Shown piece after piece: positions 24,835 to 37,835 of a stretch of DNA of 64,000 bases (position 1 is its first letter; every line of letters begins with the position of its first letter). The DNA is from Ziziphus jujuba. Taxonomy: Eukaryota > Streptophyta > Magnoliopsida > Rosales > Rhamnaceae. Both the position numbers and the translations under genes were made by a program. The notes beneath the pieces are model-generated. The model did not search any database. It saw only the letters and a program-made list of their open reading frames with translations, and was not told where the DNA came from. Where the stretch lies: positions 17,035,501-17,099,500 of the forward strand of contig NC_083379.1 of NCBI RefSeq assembly GCF_031755915.1. Reading direction: 5' to 3'.

Positions 24835-25070
24835 ATCTACCCTTTTTATAAAATAACGTCCTTAAAAGTTAGCACACCCAGCAAGGAGAAAAACCGTAAA
24901 AGACTTGCACCTAATACTCGGACTACTTGGTGATGTCATCCCTTGACATCATGGGGAATACATACCACCTTTCCAAGAATGGCTATATGATAATGGGTAA
25001 TAACTTAGGGTACGCCACCATACACCAAAACCTCCTAGGGGTAACGAAACCTAGAGCTCTGATATCAAAT
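24835..25070 (-). other. Element B interior: 236 bp with purine tract and primer site only
   Basis: Reads on the minus strand from a primer site TTTGATATCAGAGC (25056-25069) to a purine-rich AAAAAGGGTAGAT next to the left LTR. The 236 bp align along their length with the 238-bp interior of element A (43683-43920): shared GGGGTAA.GAACCTA, ACTATA.GATAA.GGGTAA, TTAGCACACCCA. No meaningful open frame. PBS plus PPT with nothing between them is the minimal layout of a non-autonomous LTR element. Confidence 0.75.
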
Positions 25071-25773
25071 TATGAAGACCCTATCAAAATCACCCATCGG
25101 AACCCTAGGATGGCCCTTGCTAGGGGAAACCCACTGAAAATTCTATAAAAAATCTGGTAATATCTCCCTCGATAAATTGGACTCTCCCAAATATTCTCTA
25201 TACAAAAAACTCACTCTGAAAACATACATCCGCTTTATTCTTAACTGACATTATTATAAGTTTCCATAATTTTGTAGGACTTCGATAGCAATAGCATAGG
25301 GATATAAATATAAATAATAAATGATAAATCATAATTACCTTTTTATGTGTCGAGGTCTTTCCCGGAGTTTCCTACATGAACCCTGGGATGGCCTTGACTC
25401 TTCCCAAATTTTTACTCAGCATAGAAAATATGTACTTCTACAAATTGTAGCTGCCCATGCCTCCCACTTATTATGATCTCACATTTTTACAGTACTTCAC
25501 GACTATACCAAATACATAAATGCAGATAGAAAAATAATTATAATAATAATAATACAACCTGGGTCTTAGACCTTAAATCATTCAACGTAGCATTGAACAT
25601 CTAGAAAATATACAAATATAAATTGTATTGCTAATAATCAATAAATTGTAAGACAACTTTTAATAAAATAAATTACATTTGAAATGCAAATAAAGAAACA
25701 ATATTTTGAAATAAACAGTTGAGGTCTTAACGATAACCCTAATAATACCACCACTATCCAAAATGAACATACA

Positions 25774-25805
<32 letters not shown>

Positions 25806-27096
25806 ATATTTTCTACTTAGATAAAAATATGCATAAAATGATGTGAATCCATCCGTACCCACACAACCAACAACCCGCTGGGGTGTAGATCTAATACAGA
25901 TGAAAATTGGGCCAATCACTAGGGCTCAAGCTAAGAGATTTAAGGACAACCTGGCTGTCTTCATATAGGGAGTTATCAATTCTCAAAAGGGCTTGTTAAT
26001 ATCCAAATATTCAATGCCTATTTTAAGTATCAAAGTGGTGAAGGCCAATATGGACTTGGGTAGCTATTTTAGTGCAAATATGGACTCCAGGAAGCAAGGA
26101 ATGGATCCAACACTTCATGAATTCAATGAATATCCCTAAGAGTTCATGGAAACAAGTCAAGGCATAAGAAAAAGCAATCAAAGCACCCATTTACACATAG
26201 GAGGAATTGTTGGCCAAAAATACTGTTTTTGCTGCTGGCTTTACTGTATTTTGTTGATTTGGCATTTTCTATTTATTCCAATCAAGGGCAATGTATGGGA
26301 ATTATAAATAATCCTATTTGGAATCCTATGTAGCCTATAGAAGCTGATTTGAAGCCTTTACAAACTGGAAATTGATCAAAGATACCTTAGTGGTCAAACT
26401 AGTCAACTAGTTTTCTAATTTGAGTTTGACTTTTTGTTTTAGGAAACTATCTTTTATTTTTGGTTTTATGTATTTATTTGCTGGACATATTAGTTTAGGA
26501 AAGTTAGAGTTTTATTATTTTGATTGTAAATTAATTCATTCCTTTTTTTTAATACAAATTAGATTAGGAAAGCATGTGAAATTAGGCAATTTCCTAATTT
26601 GATGCTATGTTGGCCAAAATTTCCTAATCTTTTTAGGGTTTTATTTTGTTCTTTCAAAGACTATTTAAAGGCATATTTTCAATAAGAAATCAGCCTGCAT
26701 ATTATTCAGAAAATTATTTGTGAGAAAGAATTATATTTCTTCTCTTCGAAAACCTAAAACACTATTAGAGAGTGAGTATTTTAGTTTGATTTTATCAATA
26801 GGACATTCATTGCCTATTGTGGCGTATTCGATATACCATGGTTTCTAGTCCCAGGTTGATTAAGGGTTAAAGTGCTAATATAATATGGGTTTAGGCGCGA
26901 TTCAACCTATGTTCGTATCATAAAGCCTCTCGAAGGTATTGGATAACTTGCCCGTAGGTTAATAAAACTATCTAAAGGCTACGATATCTGCCGGAAGGCT
27001 GAAGTACCCGCCTGAAGGTTGTAATATCTACTTGAAGGCTGAAGTATTTGTCCAAAGGCTAGTACTCCAAACCAAAGGCTATAATAACTACTTGAA
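25071..27096 (-). repeat. Element B, right giant LTR, first part
   Basis: Starts TATGAAGACCC, parallel to 19912. It continues to 25838, is interrupted by a family-C solo LTR, resumes at 26921 with TAAAGCCTCTCGAAGGTATTGG and the 28-bp minisatellite, and is broken at 27096 by element A. It resumes at 47407. Confidence 0.75.
25834..26925 (+). mobile_element. Family-C solo LTR (1,082 bp)
   Basis: LTR 25839-26920, TGATGTGAATCC...TTCGTATCA, flanked by TAAAA (25834-25838) and TAAAG (26921-26925). The insertion interrupts B's right LTR, whose two sides join as in B's left LTR near 20525. The LTR still carries the Pol-end motif (GPITRAQAKRFKDNL near 25910-25955) with a stop shortly after. It is more diverged than the copies at 13894 and 37841. 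Confidence 0.85.
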
Positions 27097-27469
27097 TGTC
27101 AAGACCCACCTAAGATTCCCTATCGGAATCCTAGATAAGCCTCGACTAGGAAAACCTTATTGGATCATCCTATGAAAAAACCGGTAGCATATCCTCTTAG
27201 GGTTGAACATGCCCTCAAAATTTTCTACACAGCAAATGCACTCCATTATCATACAACCTTATTCCTCTTACCTTACTACAAGGTTTTTCAGAAAGTGCAA
27301 CACTTCAGTAATAGAAGCATAAGAATATAAGTGCGGAAAATAATTTAATAAAAAAATACCTTTATGACTCATGTTTACCCACGCCATCCATTTAGTACAG
27401 TCCTACATTTTTATACCGCTTTATAAACACACCAAATGCATAAATGTGGATAGAAGGGTGATAAAAGAA

Positions 27470-27840
27470 CAATAATAATAGTAATATTAATAATAGTACA
27501 ACTTGCCCAACGGCTACCATACTTCCCCCGAAGTCTACCACACTTACCGAAGGCTATTATACTTGCCCGATGGGATAAATACAATGATTATGTGGTTGAT
27601 ACTAATGACGATAATAACAAAAGTAACAAATTCACAAGTAATAATAATAATAATAACAATGGTAACAATAGTAATAATAACAACAACAATAATAATAATA
27701 ATAATAACAACAACAACAACAATATTAATAACAGTTATAATAATCATATTAAATAATAATAATAACTACTACAATAATTATTAACAATCGTAACAATGAT
27801 AGATAGTAATAATAATAGTGATAATAATAAGAAATCATAA
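27470..27840. repeat. AAT-type microsatellite of element A, left LTR
   Basis: Imperfect AAT/AAC array interleaved with ATG and AGT. Open frames over it on both strands (poly-Ile/Thr/Val) are compositional artefacts. Confidence 0.8.
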
Positions 27841-28289
27841 TCATAAATCAATTAAATAACATTAAAAATAATAAATATGCAATGTAATATGCACATTAGC
27901 AATGAAGGTAAGCTTGATGTACCATATAGCACACTGATTCACGGTCCCATAATATCGACCATCATAGGTACACTGCTACTAATACGGTCCGGGATACTTG
28001 CCTATAGTGATCATCTAACCCATTGGTCTCATAGGCAACAGAGTTACTAAACAAAGCTATTAATGGGCCGAATTGGGTCGTTGTCCCCGTACGGTGTGTG
28101 GTACACATAGACATAACATAATAATATATATATGTGTGTGTATACATGAAAAATACACTTAATGCACCATACGATATACCAATAGTTTAAGATAGTACTC
28201 GGCATCCCAAGCATTATTTTGAAAGGGAGGTTAGATAGAGAAACCTCCAATCGGTCATCTTAGCATCCCCCAGCATCAATTGCTAATAA

Positions 28290-28690
28290 CTTGTCATGGT
28301 TAAATCAGTCATCCTTCGATCGAGGGAAGGGTGATTGATGCTCACTAGCCAACCATTCTATAGTCAATGGGGGTGACTAATGCTCTCTCTACAGAATACT
28401 TACCTAACTGCTCTTACCACAGCTCACAAATGGCAATCATGTATATAACTTGTTCGCTAATATATATAGTAACCAACCATCCTGGGGCCAAGGAGGGAGA
28501 CAGCTGATATTTTCTATGCAAAATACTTACCGACCCTCAGATCCATGGTTTCCACAAGATGACCATAATATAATAACTAGCCATCCTGTGACCAAGGAGG
28601 GGCAACTGATCCTCTTGTGCAAAATACTTGCCAACCTTCAAGTCCATGGCTCCCATAGGTTGACCATACTTGCTGGCATGTTAATCAACA
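28290..28690 (-). repeat. 105-bp-type array in element A, left LTR
   Basis: About four units with TGATGCTCACT, AAAATACTTGCC, CCATGG.TCCCA, TGACCATAATATAATAACNA. Cognate of 45200-45740. Confidence 0.7.
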
Positions 28691-29151
28691 ATACAGTACA
28701 AAACACCAGTACTGTATGGTGCATCTAAAAGCTATAAAAAATTTACAATATCATAAATACTAAAGTTTGATAAAAGACCATTAAGTTTGATACACTTTTG
28801 CTAAATTCATAAAATTCCATATATTCTTTTAAATAACCACATAAATTCAATGATTTTACAAAATTAATTTTTACCATAATAATTTCTTTAAAATCATAAA
28901 TGGAACTTTTATGTAACAAAATATATTTAAATCACATAAGTTTACACAATAAAATTTAATGACAATTTTTCAAAAAATTTTAAGAGATACAAAATACTTT
29001 TTTGAAATTTTAAATAACACAATATATACATATCTATGTGTACACATGTATATATACTCATCTATATGCATTCAAAAATATTTACAAATATATATGTATA
29101 TACAACCTTCCAGCAAGTATACACACATTCATATATATACACAAGTAGGAA

Positions 29152-29322
29152 TCCTATGGTGTGGACATCCATATCTTTTTATTGTACGAACATCCACAAA
29201 GACAACGATTTTTAAAAAAATCACTGTCTTTGTGTATAGTATTGACAATGATTTTTTAAAATTGTCGTCTTTCTGTATATTTTTTACGATGGTTTCTTAA
29301 AAAACTGTCATCCTTAAGGACC
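29152..29322. mobile_element. Truncated inverted-repeat (MITE-like) insertion
   Basis: TCCTATGGTGTGGACATCC...ATTGTACGAACATCCACAAAGACAACG is followed by repeated blocks TGTCTTTGTGTATAGTATTGAC and GTCGTCTTTCTGTATA. It closely parallels the complete element at 58317-58524. The right terminal repeat stops at CCTTAAGGA, so this copy is truncated. The right LTR of A lacks it. Confidence 0.55.
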
Positions 29323-30226
29323 TTTAACAAGTACATGTACACATACAAACCTTTAAGAAGTACATATATATTAACCCACACACACATATGTATGTATATA
29401 TTTTTCATGTATGTAAACAAAATCTTCCAACAAATATGTATATATATATATATATACACATTTATGTCTATCCATATTTACACATATATGTATATACAAA
29501 GTATATGTATTTATGAATATGCACATATACATATACAAAAATACATGTTTACAAATATGTATACAAATAACTATGCGTCAACATGTATTACATGCTTTAA
29601 TACCATTTCTATGTTAAATTCAATATTTACTAAAAAATAACAAATTTTCAAATATATAACCATAATTCACAAACAAGATATTGATGGAAAGCTAAAGGTA
29701 TGAGGAACACGATAATAACCTCTGTTGAGCTCGACATCATTAGTGGTGATTGAAATTATCATTGAAAACTGTTGCCAAACCACCCCCTTCATTTGCCATA
29801 AATGAGCTCAAATTGGAGCTATCGAAGCCACCATCATCTTTTTGGGAGCCTCGAATTAGTGGGGAGAGACCGAGAACACAGCCCGAGATGGCCAAAATCC
29901 AATGGTCAGATGATGTGTCTGCTACCGGCTTCCATGGCCATTTTTCGATGCGTCAAGGGCTTCCTTGGAGATCAGAGGACACCTTGGTGGAGCTGACATG
30001 GTGGGCTTTTAGAGGTGGGGATGTTGCAGCCTAGGCATGTCAGAGCATGGTGGAATCACCAAAGAAAGAGAAACAACCATCATCGGTTTCCAACACCGGA
30101 CTAGGGTACATCGTCAGACAACGGGTCATGAAATTTAATGACCAATCTCCCCAGCAACTGGGCTATGCCGATGATCAACATGTTTCACTGATGGGTGGTA
30201 GGAGGTTCATCAATCTCGACCAACTC

Positions 30227-30229
<3 letters not shown>

Positions 30230-30276
<47 letters not shown>
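30230..30276. repeat. GA microsatellite
   Basis: AGAGAG run interrupted by AAAG, inside the purine-rich block of element A's left LTR. A cognate GA run is at 46855-46880 in the right LTR. LTR D entered just after it. Confidence 0.85.
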
Positions 30277-32309
30277 GCAATACGTAACATCCCAACTCGA
30301 AAAAATGCCTTGAATTTAAATTTTTGATCAAGTTTGACCATAGGTTGATCAAGATTAACCAAGTGGGTCACACTGTTGACTTTTTATTATGAGAGGAATT
30401 TTGTGTTGACTGAGGTATCATGGCAAAACTCTCATCAATAAGAGTTTGTAGACTAGTAGTAGGCCAAAATCAAAGGTAAAGTTAGAAAGTTATGGTCTGA
30501 AAAAGATGCAACTTGAGCTTATTAGCAAGCCCAAAATTGACTTCATCTACATGGATTTTGATGTTGACTCATATATTATGTGATAGTTCTCATCGATACG
30601 AGTTCGTAAACTAGTGGCATGCTTAATTTGGACCTACAGTCGAAAAGTTACATGTTTGTAAAATCATACCAGTCTTTTTCAGAACTGATTTTACATGGTA
30701 GTAGAATATTTAAGAGAGTCCTTATTTGTGCCATGTGTCACCACTTGAAAGGTGCCATGTGTCACATTTGAATAGATGCCACTTTACAATGGAAAAGGGC
30801 CATATGTCATCGTTGAATAAAAAATTATTTTCTTCTTTTCTTTTTCCTCACTTTCCCTATTCTCTAATGTGCAATAACCCCCTCTCTCTTTCTTCCCCCC
30901 TCCTCTCTCTCGTCTCCGAATGATTTACTATCGTTCTGGTAACCGTTAGCCACATGTGCCAACTGTGAGGGAAGCCCACCTCATGGTGGCATCGGCATCA
31001 AAATTTCTTGTTCAGCTATCGCTGGAGCTAGCCAATTCAAGCTGGCAAAATCAGCTGTGGTGACTTTTTTTTTCGGTGATTTCGTCGTTCTCCGGGGGAC
31101 TCTGTCCATTTTCATACCCTTTCCCCCTTATTTTTGATCACCTGATCTTAAAAATGGTCTCCATTCATCCAAATACTAAATTGCTTGTGAGATACATTGG
31201 AGAGGAGCTATCCAGCCGTTTTCCAGCCAACACCAATGGTATTGAACCCAGTAGAGGTTAATACCGTGTTCTTCATCTCTTTAGCATTCTATTGATATTT
31301 TGTTTTGTAAATTATGGATGTGCATTTGAAAAGTTGCCATTTTTTGGTAGATGTTGTATTTAATGTGATGATTGTGTTAAATTATGTATATACATGTTTA
31401 TGTATAGATATGTATATGTATGTTTGCAAATGTATATATTCTTGCATATATATACATGTATGAGTATATGTGGGTACTCTTTTGGCATGTGTGTAGATGC
31501 ATATATATATATAGTTGAGTATATGAATACATATATATATATAATGCTTGTTAAAAGAATTATATATATATATATATATGAAAACCTATGTATGTGTATG
31601 AACATATGTAATTATGTATATCTATATTTGAGTGTATATGAATATGCATTACTTATATACATATACATATGTATATCATTATATATACGTATATACATGT
31701 GTGAATATGTATGAATGTATGTAGATGAATATATATTCTTGTGTAGACATAGATGTCTATATATATATATATTTGTGTTATTGGAAAAGTTTGACAAATT
31801 ATTATATATGTTTTAAAATTTAAGAAAGTTATTATTTAATTTTCTTATATAGAACTTATGTGATTTAAATGTATTTATTGCATAAAATTATACTTATGAT
31901 TTTGGAGAAATTACTATGCTAAATTATGGTGAGATTTATTGTTATATCCTATTTTCAAATTTATTATGCAAAATAAAATATAATTATCTGTGTTTATTTT
32001 TGTGTGAAATTTCATGTGATTTAATATGATTTTTCATGAATTAATTTTAAGGATTTAAGAAAGATAATTTTTAGAATATAAAAATATATTTATGCATTTG
32101 AATAATTATGAAATTAAAATTATTGTAGAAGTTATTAATTTTATAAAATCATTGGATTTATGGGGTTGTTTAAAAGGAAATATGGAATTGTATGGATTTA
32201 GTAAAAGTATATAAACCCAGTTGTATTTTATCAAATTTCGGTCTTTATAATATTACAAAATTTTATAGTTTTTAAATGTACCATATTGTTGTTCTGTACT
32301 ATATCTGTT

Positions 32310-32830
32310 GTTTAGAGCACAAGTATATATGGCTACCCTATGGGAGCCATGGACTTGAAGGTTGACAATTATATTTGCATAACGAGCATTAGCCGCCCCC
32401 CTTCTTGGCTATAGGATGACTAATTATTATATTATGTTCATCGTGTGGGAGCCACAGACCCAAGGGTTGGCAAGGATTTTACACAGTATGCATCAGCCAC
32501 CCCCCCTGGCTGTATAATGACTTGTTATTATATGGATTAGCGCACAAATTATATATATGGTTATCCTTTGTGAGGTATGGTATGAGAGGGTAGGCAAATA
32601 TATTTGCATAGCAAGCATCAGTTATCTCTCCCCTTTGGCTGCAGGATGGCTAGTTATTACGAATTAGTGTGCATGTATGTATGGCCATCTTGTGGGAACT
32701 ATGGCCATGAGAATTGGCAAGTATATTTGTTCAGTGAGCATCAGCCAACCTCCCCTCGGTCGAAGGGCAACTGTTTTAGCCATGGCAAATTAAAAGCAAT
32801 CGGCACCGCGGGACTCTAAGGTGACCAATT
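32310..32830 (+). repeat. 105-bp-type array in LTR D
   Basis: Four to five diverged units in forward orientation (GGGAGCCATGGACTTGA.GGTTG, ATTTGCATAACGAGCAT, CAGCC.CCCC), the reverse complement of the array in elements A and B. Confidence 0.7.
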
Positions 32831-33199
32831 GCAAGTTTTTCTCTTTAACCTCCCCGTCAGGTAGTGCTTAAAACGCCGAGACACCACTGTTATATCATAT
32901 AGTGCTTCAAGTATATTTTTCATGCATACATATATACATATATATATTATGTTATGCCCATATGTATCACACCGTACAAGGCAACTACTCGATTCAGCCC
33001 ATGAATAGCTTTGTCTCGTGACTTTATTGCCTACGAGACTAGTGGATCGGACGGCCATTATATGCAACCACTCCGGACCATATTGATAGCAATGTACTTA
33101 CAACAGCTGATATCATAAAATCGTATCTTAGCATGTTATATGGTATTGGACATATCTCTATGAGTGTGCACATTTTGTAGTATATTTATAGATTTTAAA

Positions 33200-33610
33200 A
33201 TTTTATTTTGCTTTATTTTATTTTATTTTATCTATTTATGATTATGATTTTTTATTATTATCATTATTTGTTATTGTAATTATTATAATTATTATTATTA
33301 ATTATTATTGGTACTTTTATTACTATTATTATTAATTATTGTTATTATTATTATTATTATTACTACTATTGCTACTTGTATTATCTTTTTTAATTATTAT
33401 TATCATTTTTTATCATCTTTATTGTTGTTGTTATTATATATCATTGTTGTCGTTGTTAATTATTACTGTAGTTGTTATTATTATTTATTATTATTATTAT
33501 TATGATTATTGTTATTACTACTGTCGTTATTATCATTATTATTATTATTATTATTGTTTATTATCATTATTTATTATAATAAATTTATTATTATTATTAT
33601 CATCATCATT
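33200..33610. repeat. ATT-type microsatellite of LTR D
   Basis: Imperfect ATT array, the forward counterpart of the AAT arrays. Overlapping Leu/Ile-rich frames are artefacts. Confidence 0.85.
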
Positions 33611-33800
33611 TGTATGAATTCCATACTCATCGTATACATCCTATCGGACAAGTATAATTGCCTTCAGGTTAGTATGGTAACCTTTGGAAAAGTATGATAG
33701 CCTTTGAGTAAGTATAATAGTCGTTGAGCAAGTGTGGTAGCCTTCAGGCACTTATAGTAGCCCTCGGGCAAGTCGTACTAATATTATTACCATTACCATT

Positions 33801-34906
33801 TGATACGAACCTAGATCGACTTACTTCTAAACCAGTATTATATTAGTCCGAATCTTAATTATGTTCAGATTTTATTGGAAACCTTCACCCCTTATCAACT
33901 TGTGATTAGAAACCTTGGTATATGATGAAGATGCTACAATAGGCGATGGTTGTCTTATTGATAAGTCAAACTAAAACACTTGATTTCTATAAAGTGTTTT
34001 AGGTGTTCAAAGAGAACAAAGAGAGTTCTTTCTCACAAATAAAGTTCTGAATAACATCTAAGCTGCTTTCATTGAAAAAAATAATCCTTTAAATAGGCTA
34101 AGAGTACAAAACAAGAACCTTAAATTACTAGGGTAAAATTAAGCCAAGGACAAAGGAAAACAATGATGGCCGAATTTCACTTAGTTTCCCAATCTTATTT
34201 TGGTTAATTAATTCCTTAATTTTGAAATAGGAATTAATTAATTTACAATTTAAATAATAAAATATCAAGCTTCTTAAATTGATTTCCACCAAATAATTAA
34301 ATAAAAACAAAAATAAAAGATAGGTTCTCAAAACGAAAAGTCAAACTCAACTTAGGAAACTAGTTGACTAGTTTTCCAACTAAGCTGTCTTTATCCAATC
34401 TCCAGCTTGTTTAGGTTGAAAATCAGCTCCCATATGCCATGTAAGATGCCAATAGAATTGGAATAAGTAAAACTAGGTTGGGTTGCAAGAAAGATCCATC
34501 CCAGTGCCAAAATTAACATTTTCGACCAAAATGAAGGGTTCTGTGCACAAGTGGAATTTAAATGCTTTTGCTTCTACCTTGACATGATTCTATGGTCTCT
34601 TGGTGATATCAATTAAGTTCATAAAGTGTTTAATCCATTCCTTGCTGCCCTGAGTCCACAGATGCACCAAAACAGTTACCCGGATCCATCTCGGCCTTCA
34701 CCACTTGGATGCATAAAATGGGCTTTGGTTTTTCATATATTGTATGCCCTCTTGAGATTGAATTACTTATTTGATGAAGATAACTAGATTATCCTTTAAT
34801 CTCCTAGCACCTAGCTTATTCCATAGTGATTGGTCCCGTTTTCATTTGTAAAGGATCAGTACCCTAGTGAGTAGTCAGTTGTACAGACACAAGCAAATTC
34901 TCATCA
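33801..34906 (-). repeat. Element C, 3' LTR
   Basis: TGATACGAACCTAGATCG...AAGCAAATTCTCATCA on the plus strand. Contains the inverted TATA block (near 34089-34101), the AT-rich hairpin (about 34202-34240) and the Pol-end coding segment near 34740-34890, here broken by stops. Confidence 0.9.
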
Positions 34907-36076
34907 TTCCCTTCCTCTTGAAAAGGACTTATCCTCAAATCAAAGTTATCACCTACAGCAAATGGAGATAATTCAACAACATTAAAGGTAGCATTAACAT
35001 TATACTCACCCGGTAGGTCAAGCTTGTAGGCGTTTTCATTGATCCTTTCCAAAACTTGAAAAAGTCCATTCCCTCATGGTGTTAGCTTTGACTTTCTTTG
35101 TTTGGGAAACCTCTCATTTCTTAAATATAACCAAACCCAATCTCTAGGTTCAAATACAACCTTTATTCAGCCTTGATTAGCATTCTTTACGTATTGTTCC
35201 GTCCTCCTCTCAATGTTTGCTTTTGTCTTCTCATAAATTTGCTTTACAAAATCAGCTTTTTGTTGTCCATCTAGATTAGCATGTTCACTTAAAGGCAAAG
35301 GTATTAACTCTAATGGAGTCAAATGATTAAAACCATAAACAATCTCAAATAGAGTATATTTAGTAGCTGAATGTAAAGATCTATTATAAGCAAATTCTAC
35401 ATGTGGCAAATATTCCTCCCATGTTCTTAAATTTCTACTAATTAATGCTCTTAACAATGTAGACAAAGTTCAATTTACTACTTCAGTTTGTCAATCAGTT
35501 TGTAGATAACAAGTGGTTGAAAATAAAAGTTTAGTTCGTAACTTAGCAGTAACTTAAGGACTTAGCATCTCTATCTGAAACAATGGTCCTAGGCATTCCA
35601 TCTAATCATAGATGCATCATCAATTTTATTACATGTAACAAAATGGGCCATCTTTGAAAACCTATTTGCAACAACAAAAATTGAATCCTTACCTATTCTA
35701 GACCTAGGTAAACCAAGAACAAAAATCCATAGACAAGTCCACCCAAAGAAATGATGGGTTCGCCAAAGGCATGTAAAGACCATGCGGTTTCAACTTTGAC
35801 TTGGATTTTCGGCTTTTGAAGCATCTTTCACATATTCTCGCCATATCTCTCCTCATGTTTGGCCAATAAAAATGTTCTTTCAATCAAGATAAAAATTTTC
35901 AAACACCAAAATGACCCATTAAAGCTCCACCATGACCTTCCCTAACTAGTAACTCCCTCATGCTACAATTAGATGCATAAAGTTGATTTTTCCTAAACAA
36001 ATATCCCTCAAAAATGTAAAATTTATTAAAACCATGTTTAGCATAGTTCTTAAATATTTCACCAAAGTCACTATCA
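34815..36076 (-). pseudogene. Element C integrase and C-terminal domain (broken)
   Basis: Relics in order on the minus strand. First, the end of the zinc-binding domain with [11 protein letters not shown] (about 35899-35931). Next, a core segment with [19 protein letters not shown] and SKMAHFV (35589-35783). Next, [20 protein letters not shown] and [13 protein letters not shown] (35167-35466). Last, NENAYKLDLPGEYNVNATF (34864-35052), leading over the purine tract. Stops at several points between these stretches prevent a product. In an active element this enzyme inserts the cDNA into chromatin. Confidence 0.85.
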
Positions 36077-37650
36077 TGCTTATAAAGTTCTTTTAACTGT
36101 TCAAATCCAAGCAATCTAGCATCTAAGGTGAAAAACAATACATACCTTTGGGATAATGCATCAGCAATCACATTTTTTTTTACCTTTCTTATAGTGGATG
36201 ACATAAGGAAAAGTTTCAATGAACTCAATCCACTTAGCATGACGTTGGTTAAGCTTCTCTTGGCCTTTGATGTGCTTCAATGATTCATGATCCATGTGAA
36301 TCTCAAATTCCTTCGACATCAAGTAATGTTGCCATGTCTCCAAAGCCCTTACCAACACATACATCTCTTTGTTATAGGTTGGGTATTTCAATGCAGCTCC
36401 ATTTAATTTCTCACTACAATATGCTATGGGTCTTCCTTCTTACATCAAAATGGATTCAATACCTACACCCAAAGCATCACATTCAATTTCAAAAGTTTTG
36501 GAAAAATTAGGCAAAACTAATAAAGGAGCATTTGTTAATTTTTCTTTCAATAAATTAAAAGATTTTTCTTATGCTTCCCACCATTTGAATCCTACATTTT
36601 TCTTTACAACTTGGGTCAAAGGTGATGCGATGGTGCTAAAATCCTTGACAAATCTTTGGTAGAAACTAGCCAAACCATGAAAGCTCCTCACTTGGGTAAT
36701 AGAGGTAGGTTTCTACCATTATTGAATTGCTTGGACTTTAGATTGATCAACTTTAATTCTGGTAGCACTTACAACAAATCCTAGGAAAACAAGTTCATCT
36801 TTCCAAAAATCACACTTTTTCATGTAAGTAAATAACCTTTCCTTCCTAAGAATATTTAATCTTGCCTAAGATGTCCTACATGCTCATCAAGATTTTGGCT
36901 ATATACTAAAATATCATCAAAATATACAACCACATATTTTCCAATGAATGGATGCATGACATGATTCATTAACCTCATAAAAGTGCTAGGTGCATTAGTT
37001 AATCCAAAAGGCATTACTAACCATTCATACAATCCATATTTAGTCTTAAATGCGGTTTTCCATTCATCATCCTCTTTCATCCTAATTTGATGATTACCAC
37101 TTCTAAGATCAATTTTAGAAAACATGCAAGCACCATGCAATTCATCAAGCATATCATCTAATCTAGGAATTAGATGCCTATACTTAATGGTAATATTATT
37201 AATAGCTCTACAATCAACACACATGCACCATGATCCATCTTTCTTAGGTAGTAATAAAACAGGAACAGCATATGGACTCATACTCTCATGAATATAACTT
37301 TTGTCAAGTTGTCTTTGTAGTTCCTTTGTTTTCTCAGGATTACTCCTACATGCAGGCCTATTAAAAATTGCAGCTCTTGCCACAAAATCAATTTGATGTT
37401 CAATCCTTCATATAGGTGGTAAACCATTAGAAAATTCCTGCAGAAATACATCTTCAAAATCCTGTAAAAGAGAAGAAATAGAACTTGGCAATACAAGCTC
37501 TTGGGGGCTAGCTTGATAATTTAAATAAGCGTCTTTATAAATCATAAGCAGAATTGGTTTATCACTCACAAATGCCTTTTCAATGTCACTCAAGATAAGA
37601 TAAAAATTCTTCTTTTTCTTTTCTTTTCTCTCTTTTTCTTCGTGACTCAT
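36077..37650 (-). pseudogene. Element C reverse transcriptase and RNase H (broken)
   Basis: A Pol spacer (37408-37650; NFYLILSDIEKAFVSDKP) precedes RT. The RT palm is well preserved over 36856-37383: [55 protein letters not shown] and the catalytic YFDDILVYS. The thumb (MKKCDFWKDELVFLGFVV near 36770-36830) and RNase H ([39 protein letters not shown] at 36161-36391; [12 protein letters not shown] near 36140) follow with stops between. Typical Ty3/gypsy layout, no longer functional. Confidence 0.9.
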
Positions 37651-37835
37651 GGGGTTCTCTTTCTTTCCCTTACTACTCTCGGCTTTTCCTTTAATTTCCT
37701 CCTTCTCAGCTTTTTCATTCTTTTTGCCCCCACCATTGAGTTTAGAAGACTTACTTGGATAGGATTGTTCAGTCTTACCCTTTTAGATAGGTGACGAAGT
37801 AGTGGGTACTACACTAGCCCTTTTTTTAAGCTTTT

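Larger units (their letters stand above)
27097..30282 (-). repeat. Element A, left giant LTR, first part
   Basis: Runs from TGTCAAGACCC through the 28-bp minisatellite (27505-27585), AAT array (27590-27840), 105-bp-type array (28290-28690), AT-rich part, a small inverted-repeat insertion (29152-29322) and TA/TATG-rich part to a GA microsatellite (30230-30276), where LTR D was inserted. The other 549 bp are at 43134-43682. Confidence 0.75.

Noticed and set aside
27503..27784. Open frames rich in Ile, Thr, Val or Asn over AAT arrays (also 7399-7614, 33308-33617, 44425-44628)
   Set aside because: Products of trinucleotide repeats lacking stops in certain frames; present on both strands and not conserved as protein.
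30047..30313. 88-codon frame ending in Arg-Glu repeats
   Set aside because: The C-terminal half is a GA microsatellite and the frame crosses the LTR D insertion point.
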